Notes under the pieces: model-generated
Told to the model about the DNA's origin: nothing
Databases searched by the model: none
The model's input: only the letters and a program-made list of their open reading frames with translations
NCBI RefSeq assembly: GCF_029360725.1
Contig: NZ_JARKMY010000010.1
Location: 310,001 to 374,000, forward strand
DNA from: Chryseolinea sp. H1M3-3
Lineage (GTDB): Bacteria; Bacteroidota; Bacteroidia; Cytophagales; Cyclobacteriaceae
Length of the DNA stretch: 64,000 nt
Direction of reading: 5' to 3'
Shown here: positions 34,616 to 43,081 of the stretch, one piece after another
How positions within the stretch are numbered: position 1 is the stretch's first letter
How the letters are laid out: each line of letters starts with the position of its first letter
Made by a program: the position numbers and the translations under genes

Positions 34616-34674
34616 CTCGACTGAAATTTAGAACGATTATGCTATAAATTAGTAACCAAAAGTGAGTGCCCTTG

Positions 34675-34944
34675 CTAGAGCAGATAAATAAACGATTGCG
34701 CGTTCATGCTGAATTTATTTCTAGTAAGGTTCTTTTCCTTTGTGAAATAGGAAATCACAGCCTCGGAATACTCACGCTTGCAAGGGAAAAATTTAGGTGT
34801 CTTATCAACCTTAGCGGCTTGCAAAAGGCCAGCTAGTATTTTGCGATCCCTGGCCCCGATCTGTTGATTTGGTTTTAGCTCCTTCTCGACGGCGCTAATT
34901 ACTTCATTAATTTCCTCTATTTGTTTGTCTGAAAATTTAGCCAT
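34675..34944 (-). CDS. Small protein of unknown function
   Basis: An 89-residue soluble protein beginning with helical KFSDKQIEEINEVISAVEKELK and continuing with a charged ARDRKILAGLLQAAKVDK stretch; the C-terminal part is mixed. The helical start and Lys/Glu balance look like a real protein rather than a shadow, but no family is recognised. It has no close partners: 60 bases separate it from a convergent hydrolase gene. Confidence 0.5.
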   Translation of the reverse strand: MAKFSDKQIEEINEVISAVEKELKPNQQIGARDRKILAGLLQAAKVDKTPKFFPCKREYSEAVISYFTKEKNLTRNKFSMNAQSFIYLL

Positions 34945-35983
34945 GGTTATTAATATCCATATTATTCGGCTGCAAGATGGATAAAATATGCTAATAATTT
35001 CAGAATAATGCCTTTTAATGAAGCGTAAAAGGCATTATGGGCATAAAGATGTTTTTGTATCGACACAAAGAATCCGATCAGAAAACAGGATTCATTTTTT
35101 TGAAATCAGCCCGTAATTGTGCACGTCTACTTGACAATTCGTCAGGATACGCTGAGCCGAATCGATACAACGGATGGGCTGTTCCATTCTGCTGCTGCGA
35201 GATAGCCTACCAGGTGGTACTGGCCGTTAATTTTGTCGAAATTTTCTTATCAAGCAGGTGGCCCCATCTGGGTCAATCCAGCTGTTGTTGAAAAACACAT
35301 TCTTAATGAAGGCGCAACATTGACGGAGAAAGTATTATCGAATATTCTTAAAGCCCGATGTTCATTGTTGATATGGCTATGGTTGCATTAGTACCTTTAT
35401 AGCGCCGTCTTCAATAGGATGAAGTTGCCTTTGCAACGGTACGCCTGACAGGGATAAATGACGTCATTTCAATACTTGTCGCCTTACAAAGGTCAAAACA
35501 ATCAGCCGGTATATGAATCCTTGGTGGTGTTACTGAAATTAAAGGCTTAATCAGGAAAAATCTTTATTGTAGGAGACCTTCTAAACATTCTTGTTCTGTC
35601 TCCACTTTCGGCGGCCTCTGAATGTTTCAGGGGTTAAGGGTTTGAGAATGTTTAATATGGTAACGGCGCTTCTCCCGTCGTTCGCACACAAACACGCCTC
35701 AAAAAAAGGTCGGATTTAGCACACATGGAAAAATTAACCTGTTGGTATATCCAGTTGCTGTAGTGGCCAGCGAACCCAGGGATAATTGTTGCACCCCGCC
35801 AAATGCATACGTTTGAACTGTACCCATTCGTTATTTCTCAAAATTGTTCGTCGGCGCAAAGCCATCCCAAGTGTGCCTCTTATCGATAATATCCGTAGCT
35901 CGCCGAAAAAAAATTTGCCCAAGGTTAACCGGCTCACACAATTTTTATTTTACATTAGCCATTCTCGACTAACCCCTAACATC
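34945..35983. other. Long non-coding region with possible decayed gene
   Basis: Over 1 kb without a supported gene. From 35206 to 35391 an open frame on the plus strand reads like protein (PIWVNPAVVEKHILNEG, then LTEKVLSNILKA) but has no start codon, suggesting a remnant. A 10-base inverted repeat TAAACATTCT/AGAATGTTTA (35582-35591, 35645-35654) also lies here. Otherwise nothing is recognised. Confidence 0.45.
35206..35391 (+). pseudogene. Possible protein-coding remnant
   Basis: An open frame of 61 codons without ATG, between in-frame stops. The middle reads GGPIWVNPAVVEKHILNEG and LTEKVLSNILKAR, compositionally protein-like, while flanks (LLIWLWLH) are not. No family is recognised, so this is a weak call. 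Confidence 0.25.
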
Positions 35984-36295
35984 ATGAAAAGTCTATTAGT
36001 TGCTGCTTTCACAATCTGTGTTTGTGCCTTTGCGCATGCACAACAATCCCAACCTCAGGAAGAGGCCAGTCTTGTTCAAACTGCACAAGAAGTATTACCT
36101 CCAGAACCTCCCGATCCTCTTTATTTACTTTCCGATGGCGAAGTGAATTTGGAAATAACCAAAGAGGATCTTGCAAAACTTAACATTACTGAAATCGAGT
36201 CCCTTGAGATCGTTATGGACGAAGCATCCTTAAAGGAATATGGAGAAAAGGGAAAGAATGGGGTGATGATTATTTCCTTAAGAAAGGAAAAATAG
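35984..36295 (+). CDS. Secreted TonB-receptor-plug-like mini-protein
   Basis: 103 residues from the ATG at 35984, which gives a signal peptide ending FAHAQ; the frame upstream adds 66 unrelated residues. A Pro/Glu-rich linker leads to a domain of about 50 residues: ITKEDLAKLNITEIESLEIV, then DEASLKEYGEKGKNGVMIISL. The last part closely resembles the end of the plug domain of SusC-type TonB-dependent receptors (I.VLKD.(S/A)A..YG..G.NGV..I). There is no barrel, so the plug-like unit stands alone. A paralogue is encoded at 42729-43064. A terminator follows at 36317. Confidence 0.75.
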   Translation: MKSLLVAAFTICVCAFAHAQQSQPQEEASLVQTAQEVLPPEPPDPLYLLSDGEVNLEITKEDLAKLNITEIESLEIVMDEASLKEYGEKGKNGVMIISLRKEK

Positions 36296-36316
36296 CAAAA
36301 TCATTCTAGGCGCAGT

Positions 36317-36360
36317 TATACAATGGAATTAATAATCCATTGTATACTATTTTATTATTT
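36317..36360 (+). terminator. Bidirectional intrinsic terminator
   Basis: TATACAATGGA (36317-36327) pairs perfectly with TCCATTGTATA (36336-36346), an 11-base stem, followed by CTATTTTATTATTT. It lies between the plug-like gene and the convergent AraC gene. Confidence 0.75.
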
Positions 36361-36377
36361 CCTACCGACAACTTGTA

Positions 36378-36938
36378 TTAGATATTTTCCAAGTTACTGT
36401 TACGTTTCTGTTTAAGCTTTTTGAAGAAAGACGGCGACAATCCTGTGACTTTTTTAAACTGATTCGATAAATGTGCTACACTGCTATAATGCAGTTTGTA
36501 AGCGATCTCAGTAAGATTAAGCTCGTTGTACAATAATAATTCCTTCACCCTCTCTATTTTGTTTTCGATGATAAATTGCTGAATCGTTATTCCCTTTACC
36601 TCCGAAAAAACATTCGACAAATAAGTATAGTCATAATCAAGCTTCTCACTCAGATAGTCGGAATAATTAAGCTTTGGCACTTCGTCACTGTAATGAATCA
36701 TTTCAATGATGAGATTTTTTATTCGCTCAATGAGGATGCTTTTCTTGTCATCCAAAAGTTCTAGACCCGACGAAAGCAGATTACGTTTTAGCTGCTCACG
36801 TTGAGTTGAAGTCATGTCGCCATAGACCTCTACCATCCCTAGTTCGACTACCTCATGCTGTAGCCCGAGCTTCTTCAGTTCTGCTTTCACCATCATCTTA
36901 CAGCGAAGGCTCACCATGTATTTAATGTACAGTTTCAC
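36378..36938 (-). CDS. AraC-family regulator with degenerate HMA-like N-terminal domain
   Basis: A 186-residue regulator. The C-terminal AraC domain (about 85-180) has the two helix-turn-helix units: VKELLLYNELNLTEIAYKLHYSSVAHLSNQFKKVTG. The N-terminal 70 residues resemble an HMA heavy-metal fold (YIKYMVSLRCKMMVKAELKKLGL, then VELGMVEVYG). In relatives the loop has two cysteines (CxxC); here only one (RCKM) remains, so metal binding is probably lost. It is single-gene, convergent with the plug-like gene and divergent from the small-protein cluster. Confidence 0.85.
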   Translation of the reverse strand: MKLYIKYMVSLRCKMMVKAELKKLGLQHEVVELGMVEVYGDMTSTQREQLKRNLLSSGLELLDDKKSILIERIKNLIIEMIHYSDEVPKLNYSDYLSEKLDYDYTYLSNVFSEVKGITIQQFIIENKIERVKELLLYNELNLTEIAYKLHYSSVAHLSNQFKKVTGLSPSFFKKLKQKRNSNLENI

Positions 36939-37187
36939 TTTAAAACGCGGTTAAAGGTGGTTGAGGCACATGGTATACCTGGATCATTTTTAACAATGGT
37001 AACCCAAATCAGTGAATAATGTAACATATTTGACTGCTTATGTAATTCCCCCCTGTCTAATAACCGTACATTCGTGTATAAAGATCATCTCTTTTTGAAA
37101 TATTCTCTCTATCAAACACATTTCAAAAGGCTTCTGATTTTCGATCGTTTATAATAACGGTCAGAATGCAAACAACACACAATTTAT

Positions 37188-37340
37188 ATGTCAGAGAAAA
37201 ACATCATTTTGAATCAGTGGCGCAATAGACATAGCGTTATGCCGCCACAACAGGCTGAGAGTACAAATCCTGTAATTAGATTTCTTACACACTACCTCGA
37301 ATTGCTTTCGAAGTTGTTCAGCAAATGGGTAACTCCTTAG
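37188..37340 (+). CDS. 50-residue small protein
   Basis: ATG at 37188 to TAG at 37340 encodes 50 residues, beginning MSEKNIILNQWRNRH and ending in an amphipathic hydrophobic helix (VIRFLTHYLELLSKLFSKWVTP). It is followed after 33 bases by a CsbD-like gene and belongs to a run of four very small genes ended by a terminator at 38038. No family recognised; the helical tail may associate with membranes. The call rests on position and on the intact frame. Confidence 0.45.
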   Translation: MSEKNIILNQWRNRHSVMPPQQAESTNPVIRFLTHYLELLSKLFSKWVTP

Positions 37341-37373
37341 GTTAATCACCACATACACAAAAACTACATCTGA

Positions 37374-37571
37374 ATGATAGCTGCAAACTTCATAAAATCT
37401 CCTAAGACAAATTGGGAGGCTCAAAAGGCAAAGTTGAAAATGAGATTCCCGAAACTAACGGATGAAGATTTGAATTTCGATGAGACTCATAAAGTTGAAA
37501 TGTTCAACCATCTGGAACCTAAGCTAGCATTAACTGCCAGCGAGCTCAAACTGATCATCGAGGCTCCTTAA
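37374..37571 (+). CDS. CsbD-like stress protein
   Basis: A 65-residue hydrophilic protein. The pattern NWEAQKAKLKMRFPKLTDEDLNF followed by KVEMFNHLEPKLALTASEL matches the CsbD family (general stress proteins such as YjbJ), in which W..QK.KLK..f..LTD.DL is the signature. CsbD proteins are abundant in stationary phase or osmotic stress. The exact function is unknown. It sits in a cluster of small genes with the BLUF photoreceptor gene downstream. Confidence 0.7.
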   Translation: MIAANFIKSPKTNWEAQKAKLKMRFPKLTDEDLNFDETHKVEMFNHLEPKLALTASELKLIIEAP

Positions 37572-37639
37572 CCTAATATAAGGTAACGCAGTGTGAAGGT
37601 TTTTGATTTTGGCACTCAACATCTGATAATGAACATCAA

Positions 37640-37837
37640 ATGAAAGATAGAAATAAGAGGGATAACCTCTATGCGGAAGGGACGATCATTACAGCAAAAG
37701 AGAATCCCGATTTAGAATTAGTAATTACAAAATATTGTCAACGGATTTATTATTGTGAATTGCCTGGTGAAACATCCGGTCAACGGTTCGCTTACTTTGA
37801 GCGAAACTTAATACCTCCAACGGCCAAAGAAATGTGA
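37640..37837 (+). CDS. Small conserved-looking protein
   Basis: A 65-residue protein with a strand-rich centre: YAEGTIITAKENPDLELVITKYCQRIYYCELPGE, ending AYFERNLIPPTA. The two cysteines are spaced seven apart. The layout resembles small proteins found in several Bacteroidota beside stress genes, but no name can be given. It follows the CsbD-like gene by 68 bases and precedes a 44-residue gene by 29 bases. Confidence 0.65.
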   Translation: MKDRNKRDNLYAEGTIITAKENPDLELVITKYCQRIYYCELPGETSGQRFAYFERNLIPPTAKEM

Positions 37838-37866
37838 CCTTCTATACAACATTAAACACCAACATT

Positions 37867-38001
37867 ATGAACCGAATAAAATTCTTAATAAAGCAACTCA
37901 TCGCTGTTTTTACGGGCGACATTACATCACTTGTTAAATATGCGCGCGTACCCAATCGCATTACTAACAAGAAGCACTACGACATTCGCGATGGCTTTTA
38001 G
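37867..38001 (+). CDS. 44-residue small protein
   Basis: ATG at 37867 to TAG at 38001 encodes 44 residues: a basic, partly amphipathic sequence MNRIKFLIKQLIAVFTGDI and a tail VPNRITNKKHYDIRDGF. It ends 36 bases before an intrinsic terminator, and starts 29 bases after the preceding small gene, so it closes a small-gene unit. The tail and context suggest a real gene; function unknown. Confidence 0.5.
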   Translation: MNRIKFLIKQLIAVFTGDITSLVKYARVPNRITNKKHYDIRDGF

Positions 38002-38037
38002 TCATCAACACTAATATTTGTTATAGTCCTTAATCCA

Positions 38038-38071
38038 TGCAAGTGAACATCGTTTCACTTGCATTTTTTTT
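38038..38071 (+). terminator. Intrinsic terminator of the small-gene cluster
   Basis: TGCAAGTGAA (38038-38047) pairs perfectly with TTCACTTGCA (38054-38063), loop CATCGT, followed by eight T-residues. Confidence 0.9.
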
Positions 38072-38339
38072 GTTAGGTATAGCCGGCTTCTGCCCATCCC
38101 CTGTCACGACACCGATGACTAAGAAAATTTATTTATTAGATTCGTATAATGGATTTTGACGTTCAAAGGCTTGGAAGCTTTAACATTATCTTTTCCATGT
38201 ACACTTTTATAAAGATTCAATTATAGCCATTTAAATATTTGTGATTGGCGATGGTTCTCCTATTTCAATAAGTATTAGATGCCGTATAGAAAACAAGTTG
38301 GGGATGTACCTGTTAAACGTAAACTAAAACCAATCAAGT

Positions 38340-38756
38340 ATGCTATCTCATCTAGTCTACGTAAGCAATCGGAAGCCAAACTGTACGGAGGAGGAAATTC
38401 AGAAAATTTTAGAATCGTGTAAAAAAAATAATCCCGCCTTAGGAATCACGGGTGTGCTGCTTTATTCCGGGAATAAATTTATTCAGTTGGTTGAAGGCGA
38501 AGCCAAGGTCATCATGGATCTATATGAAAAAATTAAAAAAGATCCTCGACATACAAGCCCGATGATGATCTCTTACGGACCCATAAAAGAAAAATCATTT
38601 CCAAGCTGGCATATGGGAACTAAAAATATTTCCAAAAATGCAATGGAGTATAAAACTGATATTACCAGCGAAGATAAAGCTGTGTTTAGCAGCATTCTGA
38701 ATGGCAAAGAAGAAAGCGGGCAAAAGGTACTGAATTTGTTAAAAAAGTTTTTTTGA
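38340..38756 (+). CDS. BLUF-domain blue-light photoreceptor
   Basis: A 138-residue protein that is almost only a BLUF (blue light using FAD) domain. The flavin-site residues match AppA numbering exactly: Tyr7, Asn31, Gln49, Trp90 and Met92 here correspond to Tyr21, Asn45, Gln63, Trp104, Met106. LVYVSN, GITGVLLYSGNKFIQLVEG and SWHMG mark the core. There is no fused output domain; a short helical tail (residues 105-138) ends in KKFF. Short BLUF proteins act through partner proteins. The nearest genes are the small-protein cluster upstream and an AraC gene downstream. Confidence 0.93.
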   Translation: MLSHLVYVSNRKPNCTEEEIQKILESCKKNNPALGITGVLLYSGNKFIQLVEGEAKVIMDLYEKIKKDPRHTSPMMISYGPIKEKSFPSWHMGTKNISKNAMEYKTDITSEDKAVFSSILNGKEESGQKVLNLLKKFF

Positions 38757-39119
38757 GAGCCAGCAGTAAGTTTTAACAATGTTCAGAGACAGAACTGAAT
38801 TGCCCCGTCCGTAAAGGCCGTCTTAACCATCTCATATTTTACCTGACATAATTTCAGGTTTGCCACTAAAACCTGACGCTAGCTAAGGGGTAGCTAAGGG
38901 TTAGCTCCGCTGTCAGAATAGTTACGAAAACCCCACAAACCGGAGTCAATAATTTGCTTGAAAAGCGGTTGGCGATCGTTTTGTAAAAGAACCGATGTAT
39001 ACCTGCTCCCAACCCAAAGCCACAATTACCGTACACATGCACATAAGATCAAAGGACGACCTTTCCATTTAGTTTATTAACTTAGTATAGCCTCTAACCA
39101 AAGCACCAGTTTGCCGAAT
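38757..39119. other. Intergenic with short direct repeats
   Basis: About 360 bases. TAGCTAAGGG occurs twice in tandem near 38880-38910 with a further partial copy. No reading frame is supported. Confidence 0.4.
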
Positions 39120-40004
39120 ATGATCTTCAACGTCTACGATAAACTCAAGGAAGACCGCACTATCAATAAGGTGATAGGCAGCGACTACATGATTCTGGAA
39201 TATAAATGTCCTATCGATGTGGAAAAGTTTCAGGTTTTACTGGACATGCATTTCATCACTTACGTCATTAGTGGAAAGAAAGACTGGATTGTTTCTGATA
39301 AAACATTCGAAGTAAATGAAGGTGATGCCATCTTTCTGCGAAAAGGAGTTTATACGACAAAGCAATATTTTGATGTTGATCATTGTATACTCACATTTTT
39401 TCTCAACGATGAGTTTATTTGTAATTTCCTGCGAGAGAATAAGAACATTGGTTTAACCCAAACGACTGCGCCTGTAACGGACCAAGCTTTTCCATTGGAC
39501 GTGGACGAATCTTTGAAGGCGTTGTTTTACAGCATATACAACTACCTGCAAATGGGTAGAGAAGTACCTCAAAATCTTGTTGAGATAAAGTTCAAAGAGT
39601 TGTTGTTTAACTTGATACTTAACCCAAGGCACAAAAAACTGGCGCAATTTTTCGCCACGTTAAATCAAACAAGCAAAACAGGTTTGCATGATATAATGAT
39701 GAAAAATTTTCAATACGATCTTCCCTTAGACGAATTTGCAAGACTGTGCGGCCGGAGCTTATCGGCGTTCAAACGGGATTTTAAAACAACTTACCGGCAG
39801 ACACCTGGAAAGTGGATTAATGATAAACGTCTTGAATACGCCAGCACGCTGCTGGTTAGTTCGGACCTCAACGTCAATGAAATTTGTTTTGAAAGCGGTT
39901 TTAGAAATTGCTCACATTTCAACAAAGCATTTAAGGACAAATATCAAATCACACCCAAACAGTTCCGCATGGCCCGCAAGGATGTTGATGTCGTTACCGG
40001 ATAA
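39120..40004 (+). CDS. AraC-family transcriptional regulator with cupin-like N-terminus
   Basis: About 294 residues from the ATG at 39120 (a TTG three codons upstream is less likely). The N-terminal half is beta-rich and cupin-like: FITYVISGKKDWIVSDKTFEVNEGDAIFLRKGVYTTK. The C-terminal AraC domain has two helix-turn-helix units: FQYDLPLDEFARLCGRSLSAFKRDFKTTY and SSDLNVNEICFESGFRNCSHFNKAFKDKY, followed by ITPKQFR. It lies 160 bases upstream of the acyl-CoA dehydrogenase gene in the same direction, so it may control that gene; this is positional inference. Confidence 0.88.
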   Translation: MIFNVYDKLKEDRTINKVIGSDYMILEYKCPIDVEKFQVLLDMHFITYVISGKKDWIVSDKTFEVNEGDAIFLRKGVYTTKQYFDVDHCILTFFLNDEFICNFLRENKNIGLTQTTAPVTDQAFPLDVDESLKALFYSIYNYLQMGREVPQNLVEIKFKELLFNLILNPRHKKLAQFFATLNQTSKTGLHDIMMKNFQYDLPLDEFARLCGRSLSAFKRDFKTTYRQTPGKWINDKRLEYASTLLVSSDLNVNEICFESGFRNCSHFNKAFKDKYQITPKQFRMARKDVDVVTG

Positions 40005-40166
40005 TTTCCCTAACACGATTCTTATTTAGAATCAAGAAGCCGTATCAGTGACACGACAAGCGTTCAATGAACTTGGACTTTAAAGCACATAACTTGAACT
40101 TTAGAGCACATCATATTTTCTAAGGATGGTGAATATTTGTGATCTCTCTATGATAAAAAAAATGAT

Positions 40167-41294
40167 ATGGAAACCATGACACAAACCCTAACAAATTGGA
40201 AGGAACTAACGCACGAACTTGGTAAATCTTTTGAGGCACGCGCTGAGCAGCACGATAAAGATGGTAAGTTCGTTTTTCAGAACTACGACGAATTAAAAAA
40301 GCATAAATATTTCTCAGCGGCCATTCCCGAAGAACTCGGCGGCGGTGGAGCGAGCCATTCTGAAATGTGTGATATCATTCGCATCATGGCGAAGTATTGT
40401 GGGTCTACTGCGCTCGCATTTTCCATGCATCAGCACCTTGTCGCTGCGGCGGTATGGAGATACAAGCACAAAGGCGAAGCAGTGGCCATGCTTCAAAAAG
40501 TTGCAAAAGATCAGTTGGTACTTGTCAGCACAGGTGCACGGGATTGGCTGGACTCCAATGGTGAGATGATAAAAACAGATGACGGCTATCTGCTGTCCGG
40601 TAAAAAGCATTTCGCCAGCCAGTCGATAGCAGGCGACTTGGCTGTTACGAGCGCACCCCATTTACATCCAGAAAATGGTTGGCAGGTGTTACATTTTGCA
40701 GTGCCCTTAAAGGCAAAAGGTGTGTCTGTCTTAGATGATTGGGACACGATGGGAATGCGTGCCACGGGCTCCCAAACTATTGTATTTGATCAGGTGCTGA
40801 TTCCGGAAACAGCGATAGTGCTGGCCCGGCCAAGAAACGGATATCATCCTGTGTGGGATATTGTTCTCACTGTAGCCATGCCACTGATCATGTCGGCTTA
40901 TGTTGGTATCGCAGAAAAAGCGAAGGAGTTGGCACTTTCAATTGGCAAAAAATATCAACGTCAACAGCCCCATCTTCCTTACATTATCGGCAAAATGAAC
41001 AACACTTTTTTGAGTGCCCGCGTACAGTGGGAAGCCATGACAAAACTTACCAATGACATTGACTTCAAACCATCTTCAGCCATAACAGTTGACATTGTAA
41101 GTCTCAAAACAAATGTTGCATCAGCCTGTATTGAAACAGTTCAGCAGGCAATGGAGGCTACTGGCGGACAAAGCTTTTATAGGAAAAATTTATTGGAGCG
41201 TCTGTTTCGTGACGTGCAAGGAGCACAGTTCCACCCTATTCCTAAGTGGGATCAATACGTTTTTACCGGAGAGCGATTAATACAGAACGTGTAG
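40167..41294 (+). CDS. Acyl-CoA dehydrogenase-family flavoprotein (ACAD C2/DszC-like type)
   Basis: A 375-residue protein with the three acyl-CoA dehydrogenase domains: N-terminal helices (IPEELGGGGASHSEMCDI), beta domain (LVSTGARDW, GYLLSGKKHFASQS, GMRATGSQTIVFDQVLIPE), and C-terminal helical bundle ending GGQSFYRKNLLERLFRDVQGAQFHPIPKW. The motif GMRATGS and lack of the usual catalytic Glu region suggest the C2/monooxygenase-like branch (DszC group), which may hydroxylate or desulfurise substrates. An AraC regulator is upstream and a strong terminator follows. Confidence 0.88.
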   Translation: METMTQTLTNWKELTHELGKSFEARAEQHDKDGKFVFQNYDELKKHKYFSAAIPEELGGGGASHSEMCDIIRIMAKYCGSTALAFSMHQHLVAAAVWRYKHKGEAVAMLQKVAKDQLVLVSTGARDWLDSNGEMIKTDDGYLLSGKKHFASQSIAGDLAVTSAPHLHPENGWQVLHFAVPLKAKGVSVLDDWDTMGMRATGSQTIVFDQVLIPETAIVLARPRNGYHPVWDIVLTVAMPLIMSAYVGIAEKAKELALSIGKKYQRQQPHLPYIIGKMNNTFLSARVQWEAMTKLTNDIDFKPSSAITVDIVSLKTNVASACIETVQQAMEATGGQSFYRKNLLERLFRDVQGAQFHPIPKWDQYVFTGERLIQNV

Positions 41295-41317
41295 CTTAAG
41301 TTTTTTTCAATTTATTG

Positions 41318-41352
41318 TATACCCCTTGCAAACGCCTGGGGTATATTTTTTT
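41318..41352 (+). terminator. Intrinsic terminator
   Basis: TATACCCC (41318-41325) pairs perfectly with GGGGTATA (41338-41345), followed by seven T-residues. It ends the acyl-CoA dehydrogenase unit. Confidence 0.85.
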
Positions 41353-41447
41353 ATCCACAGGATAGATGCTTAACGGTTAACGCAATTTACTACCAATAGG
41401 GTGATCCTTATGTTTAGCGTTTCGTGTAGTTTCGATTCTTCTTTTCT

Positions 41448-42422
41448 ATGAACTCAAAAATCTACCAACGAATCGCATTGCTTGCAACCTGTTTCATTTT
41501 TCTTTCTTTCTACACCGTTGATGTTACGACTACCCCGCCAAAGCGGGCACATCACGCCATGATCTATCATGAGAAAGAACAAAAAGTTTTCATGATTGGC
41601 GGTAGCACCCCGGAGCATGGTGGAAGCGATTTTATTTTTTATAATGATGTATGGAGTTTTGAGAGAACAAGGTGGACTCAAGATGGATTGTATGGTGATA
41701 AACGGAGCGGATTATCGCTTGCCTATGACCCTTTGACTAACCACATTGTCTCCATGGGCGGATTTTCTAACAATCAATCATTGTCTGATCTAAGAATCCT
41801 CCGCGGCGACAAATGGGTAACGCTCATGAATGATTCAGCAACAGCAACTACCGACGGCGGTTTTATCTACGACATTTTACGCGATAAATTCGTTGCTTTT
41901 GGAGGAAGCTTTTCCCGCGAAAAAATCAATTCTGATACATGGGAGTGGGATCGGCAATCATGGATAAAAAAGAATATAAAAAATCCTGACCCTCGAATGG
42001 CTTTCGCGATGGTGTATGACACAAAGCGTAAAAAGACTGTTTTGTTTGGCGGGATGGGTGACACACCCGATAAAATATTTGGAGACACCTGGGAATATGA
42101 CGGAGAAAGCTGGATTAAAGTGGCAACGGAGGGGCCATCCGCCAGAATGGCGATGGGTTATACTTACGATACAAAGAGGGGACTATTTTTAATATTCGGA
42201 GGCACCTCCGGTTCAGCTATCCTGGCAGACACCTGGGGATGGGATGGCATTGCCTGGCAAAAACTTGCAACGCATGGCCCGTCGCCACGGATGATGGGGT
42301 ATATGGCGTATGATCGAAAACGGGATAAGGCTGTACTGTTTGGTGGGAGATCAAAATGGCCAGTAGACATCAATGATACATGGGAATGGAATGGTACTAC
42401 CTGGACGGAAGTCAAGTCATAA
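41448..42422 (+). CDS. Secreted kelch-repeat protein
   Basis: A 324-residue protein with a signal peptide (1-22). It carries about five kelch-like repeats of about 50 residues, each with R(M/A)..AM.YD..R.K.VLFGG and a D(T/V)W.(W/F)(D/E)...W pattern, for example RMAFAMVYDTKRKKTVLFGG and KIFGDTWEYDGESW. The repeats predict a beta-propeller of five or six blades. Such propellers bind polysaccharides or proteins outside the cell. Neighbours give no clue to its partner. Confidence 0.85.
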   Translation: MNSKIYQRIALLATCFIFLSFYTVDVTTTPPKRAHHAMIYHEKEQKVFMIGGSTPEHGGSDFIFYNDVWSFERTRWTQDGLYGDKRSGLSLAYDPLTNHIVSMGGFSNNQSLSDLRILRGDKWVTLMNDSATATTDGGFIYDILRDKFVAFGGSFSREKINSDTWEWDRQSWIKKNIKNPDPRMAFAMVYDTKRKKTVLFGGMGDTPDKIFGDTWEYDGESWIKVATEGPSARMAMGYTYDTKRGLFLIFGGTSGSAILADTWGWDGIAWQKLATHGPSPRMMGYMAYDRKRDKAVLFGGRSKWPVDINDTWEWNGTTWTEVKS

Positions 42423-42728
42423 AGTTCTATTAAAGAATGAATTACTTTTTCTAACATTTTCAAATCTCCTCTCACGTTTCTCCTTGTAAAATCTTACGCT
42501 CAATGGCGCCTAAGAGCAGGATCCGTTGCTGACTTGCAATGGGATTTAAGTATGAGAACGAGACCATGTTTTGCAAAGACGCACTTTCCCAGGATGAACT
42601 TTATTGAACATTTCATCCCAATGGCTTATGCAAAATATCAATTCCTTATTGGGAAAGTAAACATGAAAACTTCAAAGATATTTGATTCTTAGAAGAATTA
42701 CCTTAGCTTTAGTCTATAACCCCCCTTT
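42423..42728. other. Intergenic, nothing firm
   Basis: About 305 bases. TACCTTAG at 42699-42706 is a near -7 box 22 bases before the next gene; its -33 partner is misplaced. Confidence 0.35.
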
Positions 42729-43064
42729 ATGAAGTATTTATTGATGGTTAGTGTTTGGGTCGGCACTTGTTTGCTGGCAGTGGCGCAGGATGATCCATCG
42801 GTTGTCACTTCTGATCCAACGACTTTGGAAAGCAGTGTCCTTGAATCAGATCAATTGTATGTGCGTTCTTATAAAAAAATCGCAAAGATTATTACCAAAG
42901 AAGAATTTGAGAAGATCAATACTGAAAGCATTCAATACATCAGTGTCATCAAAGATCCGTCTTCGCTTTATATTTACGGTGACAAAGGAAAAAATGGTGT
43001 TGTGCTGATCGTAATGAAAGACGATTCGGGCAGGCTATCAGGCAAAAAACGGAGACATAAATAA
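42729..43064 (+). CDS. Secreted TonB-receptor-plug-like mini-protein (paralogue)
   Basis: A 111-residue protein with a signal peptide ending LLAVAQ. The C-terminal part reads IITKEEFEKINTESIQYISVI, then KDPSSLYIYGDKGKNGVVLIV. It aligns closely with the protein at 35984 (shared ITKE..., D.(A/S)SL..YG(E/D)KGKNGV). As there, the fragment resembles the end of the plug domain of SusC/TonB-dependent receptors, with no barrel. A basic tail (SGKKRRHK) follows. The two paralogues are about 6.5 kb apart and not in tandem. Confidence 0.75.
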   Translation: MKYLLMVSVWVGTCLLAVAQDDPSVVTSDPTTLESSVLESDQLYVRSYKKIAKIITKEEFEKINTESIQYISVIKDPSSLYIYGDKGKNGVVLIVMKDDSGRLSGKKRRHK

Positions 43065-43081
43065 TCTAAAAGATAATTTCA

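Noticed and set aside
35037-35291. 84-residue plus-strand frame in the gene-free region
   Set aside because: It has an unlikely cluster of Cys and Trp at the end and no signal or family; the neighbouring frame looks more protein-like.
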